Assembly: GCA_000335735.1 (NCBI GenBank)
Contig: AMYY01000029.1
Coordinates: forward strand, 1-33,848
Direction of reading: 5' to 3'
Length of the DNA stretch: 33,848 nucleotides
Origin: an alpha proteobacterium L41A
Lineage (GTDB): Bacteria; Pseudomonadota; Alphaproteobacteria; Caulobacterales; Caulobacteraceae
Below the pieces are notes generated by a model that was given only the letters and a program-made list of their open reading frames with translations, did no database searches and had not been told where the DNA came from. The position numbers were made by a program, and so were the translations under genes. Shown piece after piece: positions 23,225 through 33,749 of the stretch; position 1 is the stretch's first letter, and each line of letters begins with the position of its first letter.

Positions 23225-23685
23225 CGCGCGCCGGTCGATCGGCTGATCGCCGCGCGCATCCCTTCGGCGTGAAGCGCGCCGGAGGGGGCGATCTTGGTGT
23301 TCGGCGTTTCGCTGGGCCCCAGGTCGGCGGTGCGGTCGTCCGGTCCGGTCCAGGTCGGGCTTTCGGCCTTGCGACGGACGGCTTCGCGCAGATTGTCGGT
23401 CGCCGTCGCCGTCGCCCCGCCGGATTTACGACGGTCCATCTCATCGGCGACGCGGGCGATGGCTTGGGTCAGAAGGGCCTTCTTCTCGCGCGCGCCCGCA
23501 TCCGGGCCGCTCTCTCCTGCACGAACGCGCGTCCGAATCTGGCGCTGAACCCGATCGCGCCGCGCGCGCAGCCGCCCGATCAGGTCGCGCAGTTCCGCCG
23601 GCGAGCGCTCGGCCAACGCCTTCGTCTGTTCGACCATATCCGCCTCGTCGCGATCCAGCGCGCGCGGGTTTGGGGTCTTGGACAT
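23221..23685 (-). CDS. Small charged helical protein, hypothetical
   Basis: A 154-residue protein that I do not recognise. It lacks a signal peptide or membrane segment. Residues about 10-105 are rich in Arg, Glu, Asp and Ala and look almost wholly helical, probably a coiled coil (LAERSPAELRDLIGRLRARRDRVQRQ). The tail is Pro/Thr-rich, with TADLGPSETPNTKIAPSG. ATG 23685 is supported by AAGGGAG about 7 nt upstream; the longer frame to 23778 is rejected. Its stop overlaps the convergent DUF4893 stop. A nucleic-acid or structural role is possible from the charge but is only a guess. Confidence 0.78.
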   Translation of the reverse strand: MSKTPNPRALDRDEADMVEQTKALAERSPAELRDLIGRLRARRDRVQRQIRTRVRAGESGPDAGAREKKALLTQAIARVADEMDRRKSGGATATATDNLREAVRRKAESPTWTGPDDRTADLGPSETPNTKIAPSGALHAEGMRAAISRSTGAR

Positions 23686-23774
23686 GACGGTCTCCCTTTC
23701 GATTGATGGGAAGACAGCGTCAGGACGACGGGCTCGTTCCGCTTTGCGACCCTGGGTCACAGGGTCGTCCGAGG

Positions 23775-25415
23775 TCACACGCGCGTCAGTCTCAAGTCCT
23801 GATAGTCGTAGCTGAAATCGATGTCGGGGCTCACGCCCTTCACCGTCGCGGTCGCCGGTTTGGTGGTCAGGATCGAGAAGGTGACGAAGGCGTCCTCCTC
23901 GCGCTTGTCCGGGAAACGAGTGCGGAAGGTCTCGCCGTCATACGGCTCCAGCCAGCCTTGCAGGGCCGGCGTATGGGTGAAGCTCAGCCACAGGCCGCTC
24001 TTCCTGTTTCGGCCGCGTCCTTCGGTCCTGGGCGCAATGACGATGTCGCCGTACCACGGATCGCGCCAGGTCCCCGCGTAGGCGTCCAGCGGCATCGACG
24101 GGGGCGCGCCCGCCGCCTGTTTGGCGTCGATTTCGGCGGCGGCGGCGATGGATTTGGCGTTGCCCTCGGCCTCCAGCTTCTTGGAATCGGCGATCCAGTC
24201 CACATCGACCTTGCCCATGCAGATGTCGGTGATGCCGGACCGCAGGGCGCGCAGCAGGAAGCTCTCCTCGGCGTTGGAGAAGATGCTGAAGCCGGTCTTG
24301 CGGCCGGGGATCAGCACCGTGGCGGAAATCCCGCCGGGCGAGCCGCCGCCGTGGCTGGCGATCCGCTCCCCGCGATAGTCCTGAACCTGCAGCCCCATCG
24401 CATAGGTCGAGGCGATGGATCGGTTGGGCAGTTCCGCCGTCGGTCCGGCCGACGAGCCGACGATGATGTTGGGGCGATACATCTCGCGGGCCGCATCTTC
24501 GGAATACAGCCGCGTCCCGTCGGGCAGCTTGCCCTCGTTCAGCCTCACGGCGATCCATTTGGCCCAGTCGGTCGGGGTGGTGCAGATGCCGCCCGCCGCC
24601 GCCGCCGAATCCCAGTTCCACACCTCGACGATGGACTTGGCGATCTGGGTCATCGCCCCCTGATAGCGCAGAGGCGGCCCGACCCGGCCGTGGGGCAGGG
24701 CGGACTTCGCGGGATCGGCCAGACGCGCCAGCGGCGCGGTCTCGGTCATCCCGACCTTGTCCAGGATGCGCGTTTGGATGAAGGCCTCCCAGCTCAGGCC
24801 CGACACGGCCTCCAGCACCGCGCCCGCGACCACGAACATCAGGTTGCAGTAGTGATAGCGCGCCCGGAACCCGTCCTCGATCGGCACGAAGGCGGCCTGG
24901 GCCAGCACCTCGGCGCGGGTGCGGTCCGAGTTGGGCCAGAACAGAAGGTCGCCGGCGCCCAGACCGAACCCGGCACGGTGGCTCAGCGTATCGCGCACCG
25001 TGATGTGTTCGCCGATATAGGGATCGGACAGGGTGAAGCCGGGCAGATAGGTCCGAACCGGCTCGTCCCACTTCACCTTTCCCTCGTCGACCAGGATGGC
25101 CAGGGCGGCGGCGGTGACGTTCTTGGTGTTGGAGGCGATGGCGAACAGGGTGTGCTCATCGGCCCGCGCCGGCTTGCCCTGAACCTTGACGCCGTATCCG
25201 CGCGCCAGAACGGTCGCCCCGTTCTTCACCACCGCGACGCCCAGCGCCGGCTGATCCGGCCAGGCCGCCATGCACTTGGCCACATAGGCGTCCACCGCCG
25301 CCGCCAGCGACGCATCGTCGTTCGCCGGCGCGCTCTGGGCGAAGACTGGCCCTGCCGCCAGTGCCGCCGCGCCTCCGGAAGCGAACAGGGTGCGGCGCGA
25401 CAGACGAAGGGACAT
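23775..25415 (-). CDS. Serine hydrolase of the beta-lactamase / penicillin-binding (class C) family
   Basis: A 546-residue exported serine hydrolase. A Tat-type signal (SRRTLFASGG ... GPVFAQ) opens it. The beta-lactamase-like domain has SNTK (Ser 95, Lys 98), the YxN motif as YCN (Tyr 189, Asn 191) and HGG (His 355) in place of KTG, the set found in DD-peptidases, esterases (EstB-like) and D-amino-acid peptidases more than in true resistance enzymes. The last 120 residues form a separate beta-rich domain of DUF3471 type. ATG 25415 has GGAG 7-8 nt upstream. It follows the BCCT gene by 46 nt on the same strand and may be cotranscribed. Antibiotic resistance should not be inferred. Confidence 0.9.
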   Translation of the reverse strand: MSLRLSRRTLFASGGAAALAAGPVFAQSAPANDDASLAAAVDAYVAKCMAAWPDQPALGVAVVKNGATVLARGYGVKVQGKPARADEHTLFAIASNTKNVTAAALAILVDEGKVKWDEPVRTYLPGFTLSDPYIGEHITVRDTLSHRAGFGLGAGDLLFWPNSDRTRAEVLAQAAFVPIEDGFRARYHYCNLMFVVAGAVLEAVSGLSWEAFIQTRILDKVGMTETAPLARLADPAKSALPHGRVGPPLRYQGAMTQIAKSIVEVWNWDSAAAAGGICTTPTDWAKWIAVRLNEGKLPDGTRLYSEDAAREMYRPNIIVGSSAGPTAELPNRSIASTYAMGLQVQDYRGERIASHGGGSPGGISATVLIPGRKTGFSIFSNAEESFLLRALRSGITDICMGKVDVDWIADSKKLEAEGNAKSIAAAAEIDAKQAAGAPPSMPLDAYAGTWRDPWYGDIVIAPRTEGRGRNRKSGLWLSFTHTPALQGWLEPYDGETFRTRFPDKREEDAFVTFSILTTKPATATVKGVSPDIDFSYDYQDLRLTRV

Positions 25416-25461
25416 GGCGAACTCCAGCGAAGACCGCCGGACGCTAGCGCCCCTTCGTCGT

Positions 25462-27363
25462 CTAGGCCAGTCGCCAGCGTTGAAGCTTTTCCAGCACGTC
25501 GGCGACGATCTGGTTGCGGGTGAAGCCGGTGATGTCGTGGGGGCGTTCGCCTTGGCCGGTCTGGGCGGTCAGTCGCCATTCCAGCAGGCGACGGGCTTCG
25601 GGCGTTTCGCGCTGGATCACGACGGGACGCGGACGCGAGCGTGCGCCCAGGCGATAGATGAAGGTGTGCTCGCCCTGTTTCACCGTCAGCCACGCGACGC
25701 CGTCGTCGCGTCCGATCTCGGAATCCGCCGCCTCGGCTTCCATAGCCGCGTGAACGGTCTCCAGCGCCGGCAGGCCGTGGCGCTCGATCTCGCTCAAGAT
25801 ATCTGTGCGGCTGGCCGGGGACAGGATCCGCTTCAGCTGCTGCGCCAGGGGGGCGCCTTCGGTCTCGAGGCTGCGGCCCGCGACGTCGGCGTTCATCTGG
25901 CGCACCAAGCCGATCGACAGCAGGATCATGATCAGGACGAAGGGCAGGGCGGCGGCCAGGGTGGCGGCCTGCAGCGCGCCCAGTCCGCCCGCCAGCAACA
26001 GGGTCGCGGCGATCAGGCCCAGCAGCAGGCACCAATAGACCCGCTGCCAGCGCGGCGTGTCATCGGCCCCTCCGGAGGCGATGGTGTCGATCACCAGAGC
26101 GCCGGAATCGGCCGATGTAATGAAGAAGACCGACACCAGCAGGATCGCCAGACCCGAGGTGAAGGCCGCGCCCGGCAGTTGCTCCAAGAAGTAGAACAGG
26201 GCGGTCGACAGGTCGGCCGAAACGGCGTTGGAAATCGCGCCCGCCGCCTGACCCATGTCCAGGCTGATCGCCGTATTGCCGAAGACGGTCATCCACAGGA
26301 AGGTGAAGCCGGCCGGCACCAGCAGCACGTTCAGCAGGAACTCACGCACCGTTCGCCCGCGCGAAATCCGGGCGATGAACATCCCTACGAACGGCGACCA
26401 GGCGATCCACCAGGCCCAGTAGAACAGGGTCCAGTCCGCCATCCAGGCGCGCGGCTCATAGGCGTACAGGGTGAAGGTCCGCTCGACGAAATGGCTGAGA
26501 TAGAAGCCGATGTTCTGGACCAGCGCCTTGAACAAGAAGCCGGTCGGCCCGACCACCAGCACGAACAGCATCAGCAGCACCGCCAGCGTCAGGTTCAGCT
26601 CGGACAGCCGGCGCACCCCCTTGCCGACTCCGGTCATGACCGAGGCGGTCGCCGCCGCCATGACCACGACGATCAGCCCGACCTGAACCCAGGCGGTGTT
26701 GGGAACGCCCAGCAGATAGGTCAGGCCGCTGTTCATCTGCGACACGCCGAAACCCAGAGACGTGGCGATGCCGAACGCCGTGCCCCAGATGGCGAAGATG
26801 TCGACCGCATCGCCGATGGGCCCGTTGACGCGCTTGCCCAGCAAGGGCGACAGGCCTGACCTCAGCGTCAGCGGCAGACCCTTGCGGTGCGCGAAGAAGG
26901 CCAGGCTGAGGCCCACCAGCGCATAGATGGCCCAGGCGTGCGCCCCATAGTGGAAGAAGGTGATGCCCATGGCCTGACGCGCCGCGTCGAAGGTGCGGCC
27001 GGGGCCCTCGGGCGGGTTGATATAGTGCTGGATTGGCTCGGCGACGCCGAAATACATCAGGCCGATCCCCATGCCGGCGGCGAACAGCATGGCCAGCCAG
27101 GAGAGATAGGGAAAGTCCGGCTCGGCGTCGTCCGGCCCCAGCTTCAGCGCGCCCGTGGGCCCGATCGCAAGCACCAGCACCAGCCCCACGAAGGCGGCGA
27201 CCGAGGCGATATAGAGCCAGCCGAAGGTGTCGATCACCCAGGCCTGAACACTCTGGAACAGGCGGTCGGATTCTCCCGGCGCGACGATGGCGACAAGCAG
27301 CAACAGAGCGATGACGGCGCTGGCGCCCCAGAAGACGCGCGGGTTCATTTTCGTAGTCAGCAT
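25462..27363 (-). CDS. BCCT family transporter (choline/betaine/carnitine type)
   Basis: About 633 residues with some 12 membrane helices, of the betaine-choline-carnitine transporter family, an inner-membrane importer of quaternary ammonium compounds used as osmolytes or nutrients. Typical motifs are GMGIGLMYFGVAEP, FFHYGAHAWAIYALVG and the Trp-rich FYWAWWIAWSPFVGMFIARISRGRT, which lines the substrate site and cytoplasmic helix. A long hydrophilic C-terminal extension (about 140 residues) resembles BetT-type choline transporters, where such tails sense osmotic state. No bet catabolic genes are nearby. The start is uncertain: ATG 27363 (MLTTKMNPRVFWG) or ATG 27348; neither has a strong ribosome-binding site. 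Confidence 0.92.
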   Translation of the reverse strand: MLTTKMNPRVFWGASAVIALLLLVAIVAPGESDRLFQSVQAWVIDTFGWLYIASVAAFVGLVLVLAIGPTGALKLGPDDAEPDFPYLSWLAMLFAAGMGIGLMYFGVAEPIQHYINPPEGPGRTFDAARQAMGITFFHYGAHAWAIYALVGLSLAFFAHRKGLPLTLRSGLSPLLGKRVNGPIGDAVDIFAIWGTAFGIATSLGFGVSQMNSGLTYLLGVPNTAWVQVGLIVVVMAAATASVMTGVGKGVRRLSELNLTLAVLLMLFVLVVGPTGFLFKALVQNIGFYLSHFVERTFTLYAYEPRAWMADWTLFYWAWWIAWSPFVGMFIARISRGRTVREFLLNVLLVPAGFTFLWMTVFGNTAISLDMGQAAGAISNAVSADLSTALFYFLEQLPGAAFTSGLAILLVSVFFITSADSGALVIDTIASGGADDTPRWQRVYWCLLLGLIAATLLLAGGLGALQAATLAAALPFVLIMILLSIGLVRQMNADVAGRSLETEGAPLAQQLKRILSPASRTDILSEIERHGLPALETVHAAMEAEAADSEIGRDDGVAWLTVKQGEHTFIYRLGARSRPRPVVIQRETPEARRLLEWRLTAQTGQGERPHDITGFTRNQIVADVLEKLQRWRLA

Positions 27364-27423
27364 CGGGTCAAAGCGTATGGCGAAGCTGACAGTTCCCACC
27401 TTGGCCGCAAGCCCTCAGGCCAG

Positions 27424-27474
27424 ATGAAGAAGATGTAATTGGAATGAAGAAGATGTAACTTTGCGATGCAAAGT
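27424..27474. repeat. Tandem 15-bp direct repeats plus inverted repeat upstream of TonB receptor
   Basis: ATGAAGAAGATGTAA occurs exactly twice (27424-27438 and 27444-27458) with starts 20 bp apart, close to two helical turns. Immediately adjoining is a perfect inverted repeat ACTTTGC-GAT-GCAAAGT (27458-27474). The cluster is in the 180-bp region between the divergent BCCT gene and the TonB-dependent receptor. It has the look of regulator-binding sites for one or both genes. I cannot name the regulator. Confidence 0.65.
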
Positions 27475-27543
27475 AGGCGCGATACTCAGCCGTATCGACG
27501 GGCGCAAACAGACGTCCGCGCACTCTTTCAGGATCGCCGGGGC

Positions 27544-29835
27544 ATGACCTCCTCCAAACTCGTTCTCATGCTGGGTGCGGCCGCCGTCGCCCTGCCCGGC
27601 GCCGCTCTGGCCCAGAGCCAGACGCCGTCTCAAACCCCGCCGCCGGCGACGACGAGCCAGCCGGCCGCCCAGACCCCGGCGACGACGGCCCAGACGCCTG
27701 CGCCGCGCACTCAGACGGCCGAACCGGCCCAGCAACAGCAGCCCGCCAGCGTCGGCGACGTGGTCGTCAACGCCCGCGCCAATGACGTGCGCACCTCGAT
27801 CGACTCGGTCAGCTACAGTCTGGCCAATGACCTTCAGGCGACGACGGGCAGTCTGGCCGACGCGCTCCGCAATGTGCCGTCGGTGGACGTGGACCCAGAG
27901 GGCAATGTGTCTCTTCGCGGCGACGCCAATGTCACCATCCTGGTCGACGGCCGCCCGTCCGGCATCCTGACCGGCCCCGGTCGCGGTCAGGCCCTGATCC
28001 AGCTGCCGGCCAGCCAGTACGCTCGCATCGAGGTCATGACCAATCCGTCCGCCGCCTACAGCCCCGAGGGTTCGGGCGGGGTTATCAACCTGATCACCAA
28101 GCCCACGACGCCCAAGCCGGGCACCCAGACGACCGGCTCGCTGCGCGTCAACGTCGGCGACAACGGCCGCTGGAACGCGGGCCTCAGCGGCTCGTACCAG
28201 AAGGATCGCCTGACCCTGTCGGGCGACGCCAGCTATCGCTCCGATCCGACCGAACTGACCTTCAACCGCGTCCGCGAACAGCTGGATCCGGTCACTGGCT
28301 CGGTGGTTTCGACCACGACCGTCGAACAGCCGGTCGAGTCCGAGCAGAACGGCGCCTTCGCCCGCTTCACCGCCGAATACAAGCTGGACGACAAGACCCA
28401 GCTGACCGGCGAACTGCGCGGCGTGGCCTTCGACGGCACGGGTTCGGGCGACGGCCTTTATGAAACCCGCAACGCCGCCGGCGCGTTGACCAGCGCCTAT
28501 CGCCGGGTCGGCGATTCCGACTTCAGCTTCAACAACTGGGGCGCCACGGCGCGCGTGCTGCGCCGCTTCGACGGCGACGGCCATGAGTGGTCCAACGAGC
28601 TGCGCTACGATTCCAACGCCAACGACACCACCAGCCAGACCCTGACCACCTTCCTGACCCCGGCGGGCGCGGCCTTGTATGAGCGGACCAACACGGAGAT
28701 CGATCAGGTCACCTGGGGCTTCACCAGCGCCTATACCCGCCCGATGTCCGACGGCGGCAAGCTGCGCCTGGGCTATGAGCTGAACGCCCAGCGGCCCGAG
28801 CAGGACGCCGAGTTCCTGCGCGGTCCCTCGCAGGCGGCCTTGGCGCCGGTCCCGGCCCTGAACAACCGCTTCGAAGCCACCCAGACGGTGCATGCCCTGT
28901 ACACCACCTATGAGCGGCCGCTGGGTGAGAAGCTGTCGGCACAACTGGGTCTGAGGCTTGAGCAGGCGGACATCGAGATCAAGGATCTGACCGGCGGCGC
29001 CTCGGCGTCCCAGGACTATTTCCGCGCCTACCCGACCGCCCACGTCCAGTATCAGCTGACGCCCGAACAGACCCTGCGCGCCAGCTATTCGCGGCGCATC
29101 CAGCGGCCCCAGCCCAGCCAGCTGAACCCCTTCGTCGTCTATCAGGACCCGCTGAACGTCCGCTCGGGCAATCCGGATCTGGAGCCGCAGGAGACCGACA
29201 GCTTCGAGGCCATGTGGCAGATGCGAAAAGGCCAGAGCTTCTATCAGGCCACCGCCTATCTGCGGAACACCGACAAGGCCTTCACCGACGTGGCGTCCGA
29301 CATCGGCGGCGGCGTCTTCCTGACCCGTCCGGAGAACCTGGGCTCTCGTCGCGACCTGGGCGTGGAGGCGACGGCGAACGGCCGTCTGCATCCGACCCTG
29401 CGCTACAGCGCCAGCGTCAACGTCTTCCGTCAGGAGATCGACTCGGGCGCTGTCGTCGGCGGCGGCGACCGCGAGGCGACCCTGGCCAGCGGCCGTCTCA
29501 GCCTGAACTGGCAGCCGACGGCCAAGGACTTCGTCCAGGTCTCCAGCTTCTGGCAGGGCGACAGCCTGCTGGCCCAGGGCCGGCGCGAGGCCGGCGGCAT
29601 GGTCAATCTGGGCTATCGCCGGAAGCTGAGCGAGCAGCTGTCGTTCAACTTCACTGCGCGCGATCTGTTCAACACCTTCAACACCACGACCATCTACGAG
29701 ACGCCGCAGTTCCGCGAACGCTCGGAGCAGGACATCAAGCTGCGGGCCTTCTACATCGGCCTGACCTGGAACTTCGGCGGGCCGCGCCGCCAGCCGGAGC
29801 AGTTCGACTTCTCGACCGGCCCGACCGGGGGCTGA
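27544..29835 (+). CDS. TonB-dependent receptor / outer-membrane beta-barrel protein
   Basis: A 763-residue outer-membrane protein. The signal peptide MTSSKLVLMLGAAAVALPGAALA is followed by a low-complexity Gln/Thr/Pro/Ala linker (about 24-70). A plug domain comes next (about 75-190): VVVNARANDVRT, LRNVPSVDVDPEGNVSLRG, LVDGRPSG, EVMTNPSAAYSPEGSGGVINLIT. The beta-barrel has recurring paired aromatic strands (YSRRIQRPQPSQLNPF, SGNPDLEPQETDSFEA), as in the outer-membrane beta-barrel type 3 family. It probably imports a siderophore, glycan or other large nutrient using TonB energy; the ligand is unknown. ATG 27544 is chosen because the upstream frame adds 26 charged residues before the signal peptide. 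It diverges from the BCCT gene. Confidence 0.92.
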   Translation: MTSSKLVLMLGAAAVALPGAALAQSQTPSQTPPPATTSQPAAQTPATTAQTPAPRTQTAEPAQQQQPASVGDVVVNARANDVRTSIDSVSYSLANDLQATTGSLADALRNVPSVDVDPEGNVSLRGDANVTILVDGRPSGILTGPGRGQALIQLPASQYARIEVMTNPSAAYSPEGSGGVINLITKPTTPKPGTQTTGSLRVNVGDNGRWNAGLSGSYQKDRLTLSGDASYRSDPTELTFNRVREQLDPVTGSVVSTTTVEQPVESEQNGAFARFTAEYKLDDKTQLTGELRGVAFDGTGSGDGLYETRNAAGALTSAYRRVGDSDFSFNNWGATARVLRRFDGDGHEWSNELRYDSNANDTTSQTLTTFLTPAGAALYERTNTEIDQVTWGFTSAYTRPMSDGGKLRLGYELNAQRPEQDAEFLRGPSQAALAPVPALNNRFEATQTVHALYTTYERPLGEKLSAQLGLRLEQADIEIKDLTGGASASQDYFRAYPTAHVQYQLTPEQTLRASYSRRIQRPQPSQLNPFVVYQDPLNVRSGNPDLEPQETDSFEAMWQMRKGQSFYQATAYLRNTDKAFTDVASDIGGGVFLTRPENLGSRRDLGVEATANGRLHPTLRYSASVNVFRQEIDSGAVVGGGDREATLASGRLSLNWQPTAKDFVQVSSFWQGDSLLAQGRREAGGMVNLGYRRKLSEQLSFNFTARDLFNTFNTTTIYETPQFRERSEQDIKLRAFYIGLTWNFGGPRRQPEQFDFSTGPTGG

Positions 29836-29846
29836 AAACTCCGGTC
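29823..29846 (+). terminator. Stem-loop overlapping the TonB receptor stop codon
   Basis: GACCGGGG (29823-29830) pairs with CTCCGGTC (29839-29846), including one G-T wobble, around an 8-nt loop that contains the TGA stop. There is no downstream T-run, so termination strength is doubtful. It separates the receptor gene from the clpB promoter region. Confidence 0.35.
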
Positions 29847-29854
29847 ATCGACCC

Positions 29855-29882
29855 CTTGTGTGCCTGATTAGCCACACCATCT
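29855..29882 (+). promoter_or_regulatory. Putative sigma-32 (RpoH) heat-shock promoter of clpB
   Basis: CTTGTGT (29855-29861) and CACCATCT (29875-29882) are separated by 13 nt. Against the RpoH consensus CTTGAAA-N11-16-CCCCATNT the -10 matches in all but one defined position and the -35 keeps the CTTG core. It lies about 75 nt before the clpB start. ClpB is a classical RpoH-regulon member, so position and match support each other. Confidence 0.6.
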
Positions 29883-29955
29883 CGGTTTCACAGACCCGCG
29901 GCGTCGCTTCCTGAAAGGGCGTCGCGGGCGAAATCCGCCTGATGAGGGGACCGTT

Positions 29956-32556
<2,601 letters not shown>

Positions 32557-32579
32557 GACGACGCTCGTTTGCCTTGGCG

Positions 32580-33311
32580 TCAAACGTCTGGCCAGATCGC
32601 TGAGATCATTCTGCAGGCAGCCTCAATGTTGCGGACGCGGAGCGTTGTGCTTACGGGACCCCGATAGGCTCTTTCTCTCATCACATCGACTACGATGGAC
32701 GTGGGCGAATGAGGAGTCCCACGGTTCCCTAAATACTCAACGGCGTGAATGTGGGCGATTGTTGCCAAGTGTTGATTGGCATCTGCTCGTCGATTTTCGG
32801 CGGCATCACCTTCGCCCCCAATCGCACACCGAACAAAAAGCTGGCCAACTCGGTCGCCGTCGCGGTGATTTGTAAACGCCAAGGCGTCAGGCGAAACGCT
32901 GATCTCCACACCATTTATCAGAATAGGGCGGGGATTCGCAGGAGCTGCCACGAAACGAACATTACGCAAATCTAGCGCGTTAATGGATCGTTGAAAGGTC
33001 TGGATGGTCTCTATGGACCGGCGGGCGTCGTCTCTTACCAATGGCCGACTTGCAGGGTCATCTCTGCGTTGCTCGAGGTCGGCGATGGCGGCTGCGGCAA
33101 GGCGGTTGGTATTTTCGGGTGTGATTAGGCACGCAGCAATGCACCGTCTTGCGTGTTGATATTGGATGATCAAAGGCCGGGCATCGCCCGGATATTTTGC
33201 GCCTCTCAGGATCCCTAGTTGCGCAAGTTGTGAAGTAGCGGCCAAATAATCGGCTAGTTGCGCGGCAGACAGTCGTGGCTCTGGTCGAGGAGCAGCGGGA
33301 GGACGTGCCAT
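32580..33311 (-). CDS. Hypothetical protein, divergent partner with overlapping start
   Basis: A 243-residue protein that I do not recognise; no signal peptide or membrane helix is evident. The first half is helical and Ala/Arg/Gln-rich (RLSAAQLADYLAATSQLAQLG, AAAAIADLEQRRDDPASRP). The second half has a beta-type stretch NPRPILINGVEISVSPDALAF and a mixed C-terminal part (ANQHLATIAHIHAVEYLGNRG, VVDVMRERAYRG) ending MISAIWPDV. The ATG at 33311 shares the palindrome CATG with the start of the plus-strand gene at 33310. AGG lies 6-7 nt upstream. Codon choice is A/T-richer than in clpB, suggesting acquisition. It is convergent with clpB, with 23 nt between stops. Confidence 0.65.
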   Translation of the reverse strand: MARPPAAPRPEPRLSAAQLADYLAATSQLAQLGILRGAKYPGDARPLIIQYQHARRCIAACLITPENTNRLAAAAIADLEQRRDDPASRPLVRDDARRSIETIQTFQRSINALDLRNVRFVAAPANPRPILINGVEISVSPDALAFTNHRDGDRVGQLFVRCAIGGEGDAAENRRADANQHLATIAHIHAVEYLGNRGTPHSPTSIVVDVMRERAYRGPVSTTLRVRNIEAACRMISAIWPDV

Positions 33312-33537
33312 GGAAGACCTGTTAGTTGTCGGAACGACTCAAAATGACACTCGTGTGTATCTCTCAGAGCTATCATCATTCGCGCTCAAAGAGAACGGCA
33401 TAGCTAGTCGAGGTGGTATGTACCTCTATGAAGAGTGTTCTGAAGGCGCAGCTGCCGGAATTCGCGTTCTAGCTGAAGTCCCAGATATGGGCGCAGCATA
33501 TCGTATCCTCGACCTCATGGGGCTGAAAGCCGCGTAG
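33310..33537 (+). CDS. Small hypothetical protein, divergent partner
   Basis: A 75-residue protein, unrecognised. It is acidic and soluble (MEDLLVVGTTQNDTRVYLSE ... AAYRILDLMGLKAA), with no signal peptide or membrane span. A strong Shine-Dalgarno, GGGAGGA, lies 7-8 nt before its ATG and is itself inside the coding sequence of the divergent gene. Third positions are A/T-rich compared with the rest of the window, similar to its divergent partner, so both may have arrived together. Any promoter for it must lie within the partner's coding region. A dispersed repeat begins 14 nt after its stop. Confidence 0.6.
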   Translation: MEDLLVVGTTQNDTRVYLSELSSFALKENGIASRGGMYLYEECSEGAAAGIRVLAEVPDMGAAYRILDLMGLKAA

Positions 33538-33551
33538 GTGGGCCTCCGCTA

Positions 33552-33650
33552 ATCCTTCTCCCAACGGGAGAAGGTGGCCGCGAAGCGGTCGGATGAGCGT
33601 CGGGTGCCGAAGTCGGCGTGAGCCGTCGCAGCGGTCGGGCCGCAGCGGAT
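33552..33650. repeat. 99-bp dispersed repeat, copy A
   Basis: A 99-bp unit starting with the hairpin CCTTCTCCC-AAC-GGGAGAAGG (33554-33574) and continuing with GGCCGCGAAGCGG and GTCGCAGCGG-type segments. It is repeated 198 bp downstream with, by my count, about 8 differences. Between the copies (33651-33749) is a related inverted segment with its own hairpin CCCTCTCCAATGGGAGAGGG. The composition matches the extragenic repeats common in Caulobacteraceae. No coding content. Confidence 0.85.
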
Positions 33651-33749
33651 GGCGGGCGGCGGACGACCCTCACCCTTTCGCGCGAGAACGACGGCTGCGC
33701 CGCCGTGCGCTCAAGCCCTCTCCAATGGGAGAGGGGAGACCAAAACTTG

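Noticed and set aside
23775..25415. Beta-lactamase resistance enzyme
   Set aside because: SxxK and YxN are present, but the third motif is HGG and a DUF3471-type tail follows; this is the broad serine hydrolase group rather than a proven lactamase.
23703..25523. 606-codon plus-strand frame over the serine hydrolase
   Set aside because: Antisense shadow of a clear beta-lactamase-fold gene; composition is typical of reversed high-GC codons.
27424..27458. Two tiny ORFs (ATG AAG AAG ATG TAA, Met-Lys-Lys-Met) as leader peptides
   Set aside because: Each copy of the 15-mer reads as start-to-stop, but there is no Shine-Dalgarno before either and no attenuator structure after them. A protein-binding direct repeat is simpler.
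27415..29391. 658-codon antisense frame over the TonB receptor
   Set aside because: Shadow of a recognisable gene, with no domain, and composed of Gly/Ala/Arg/Gln-rich sequence.
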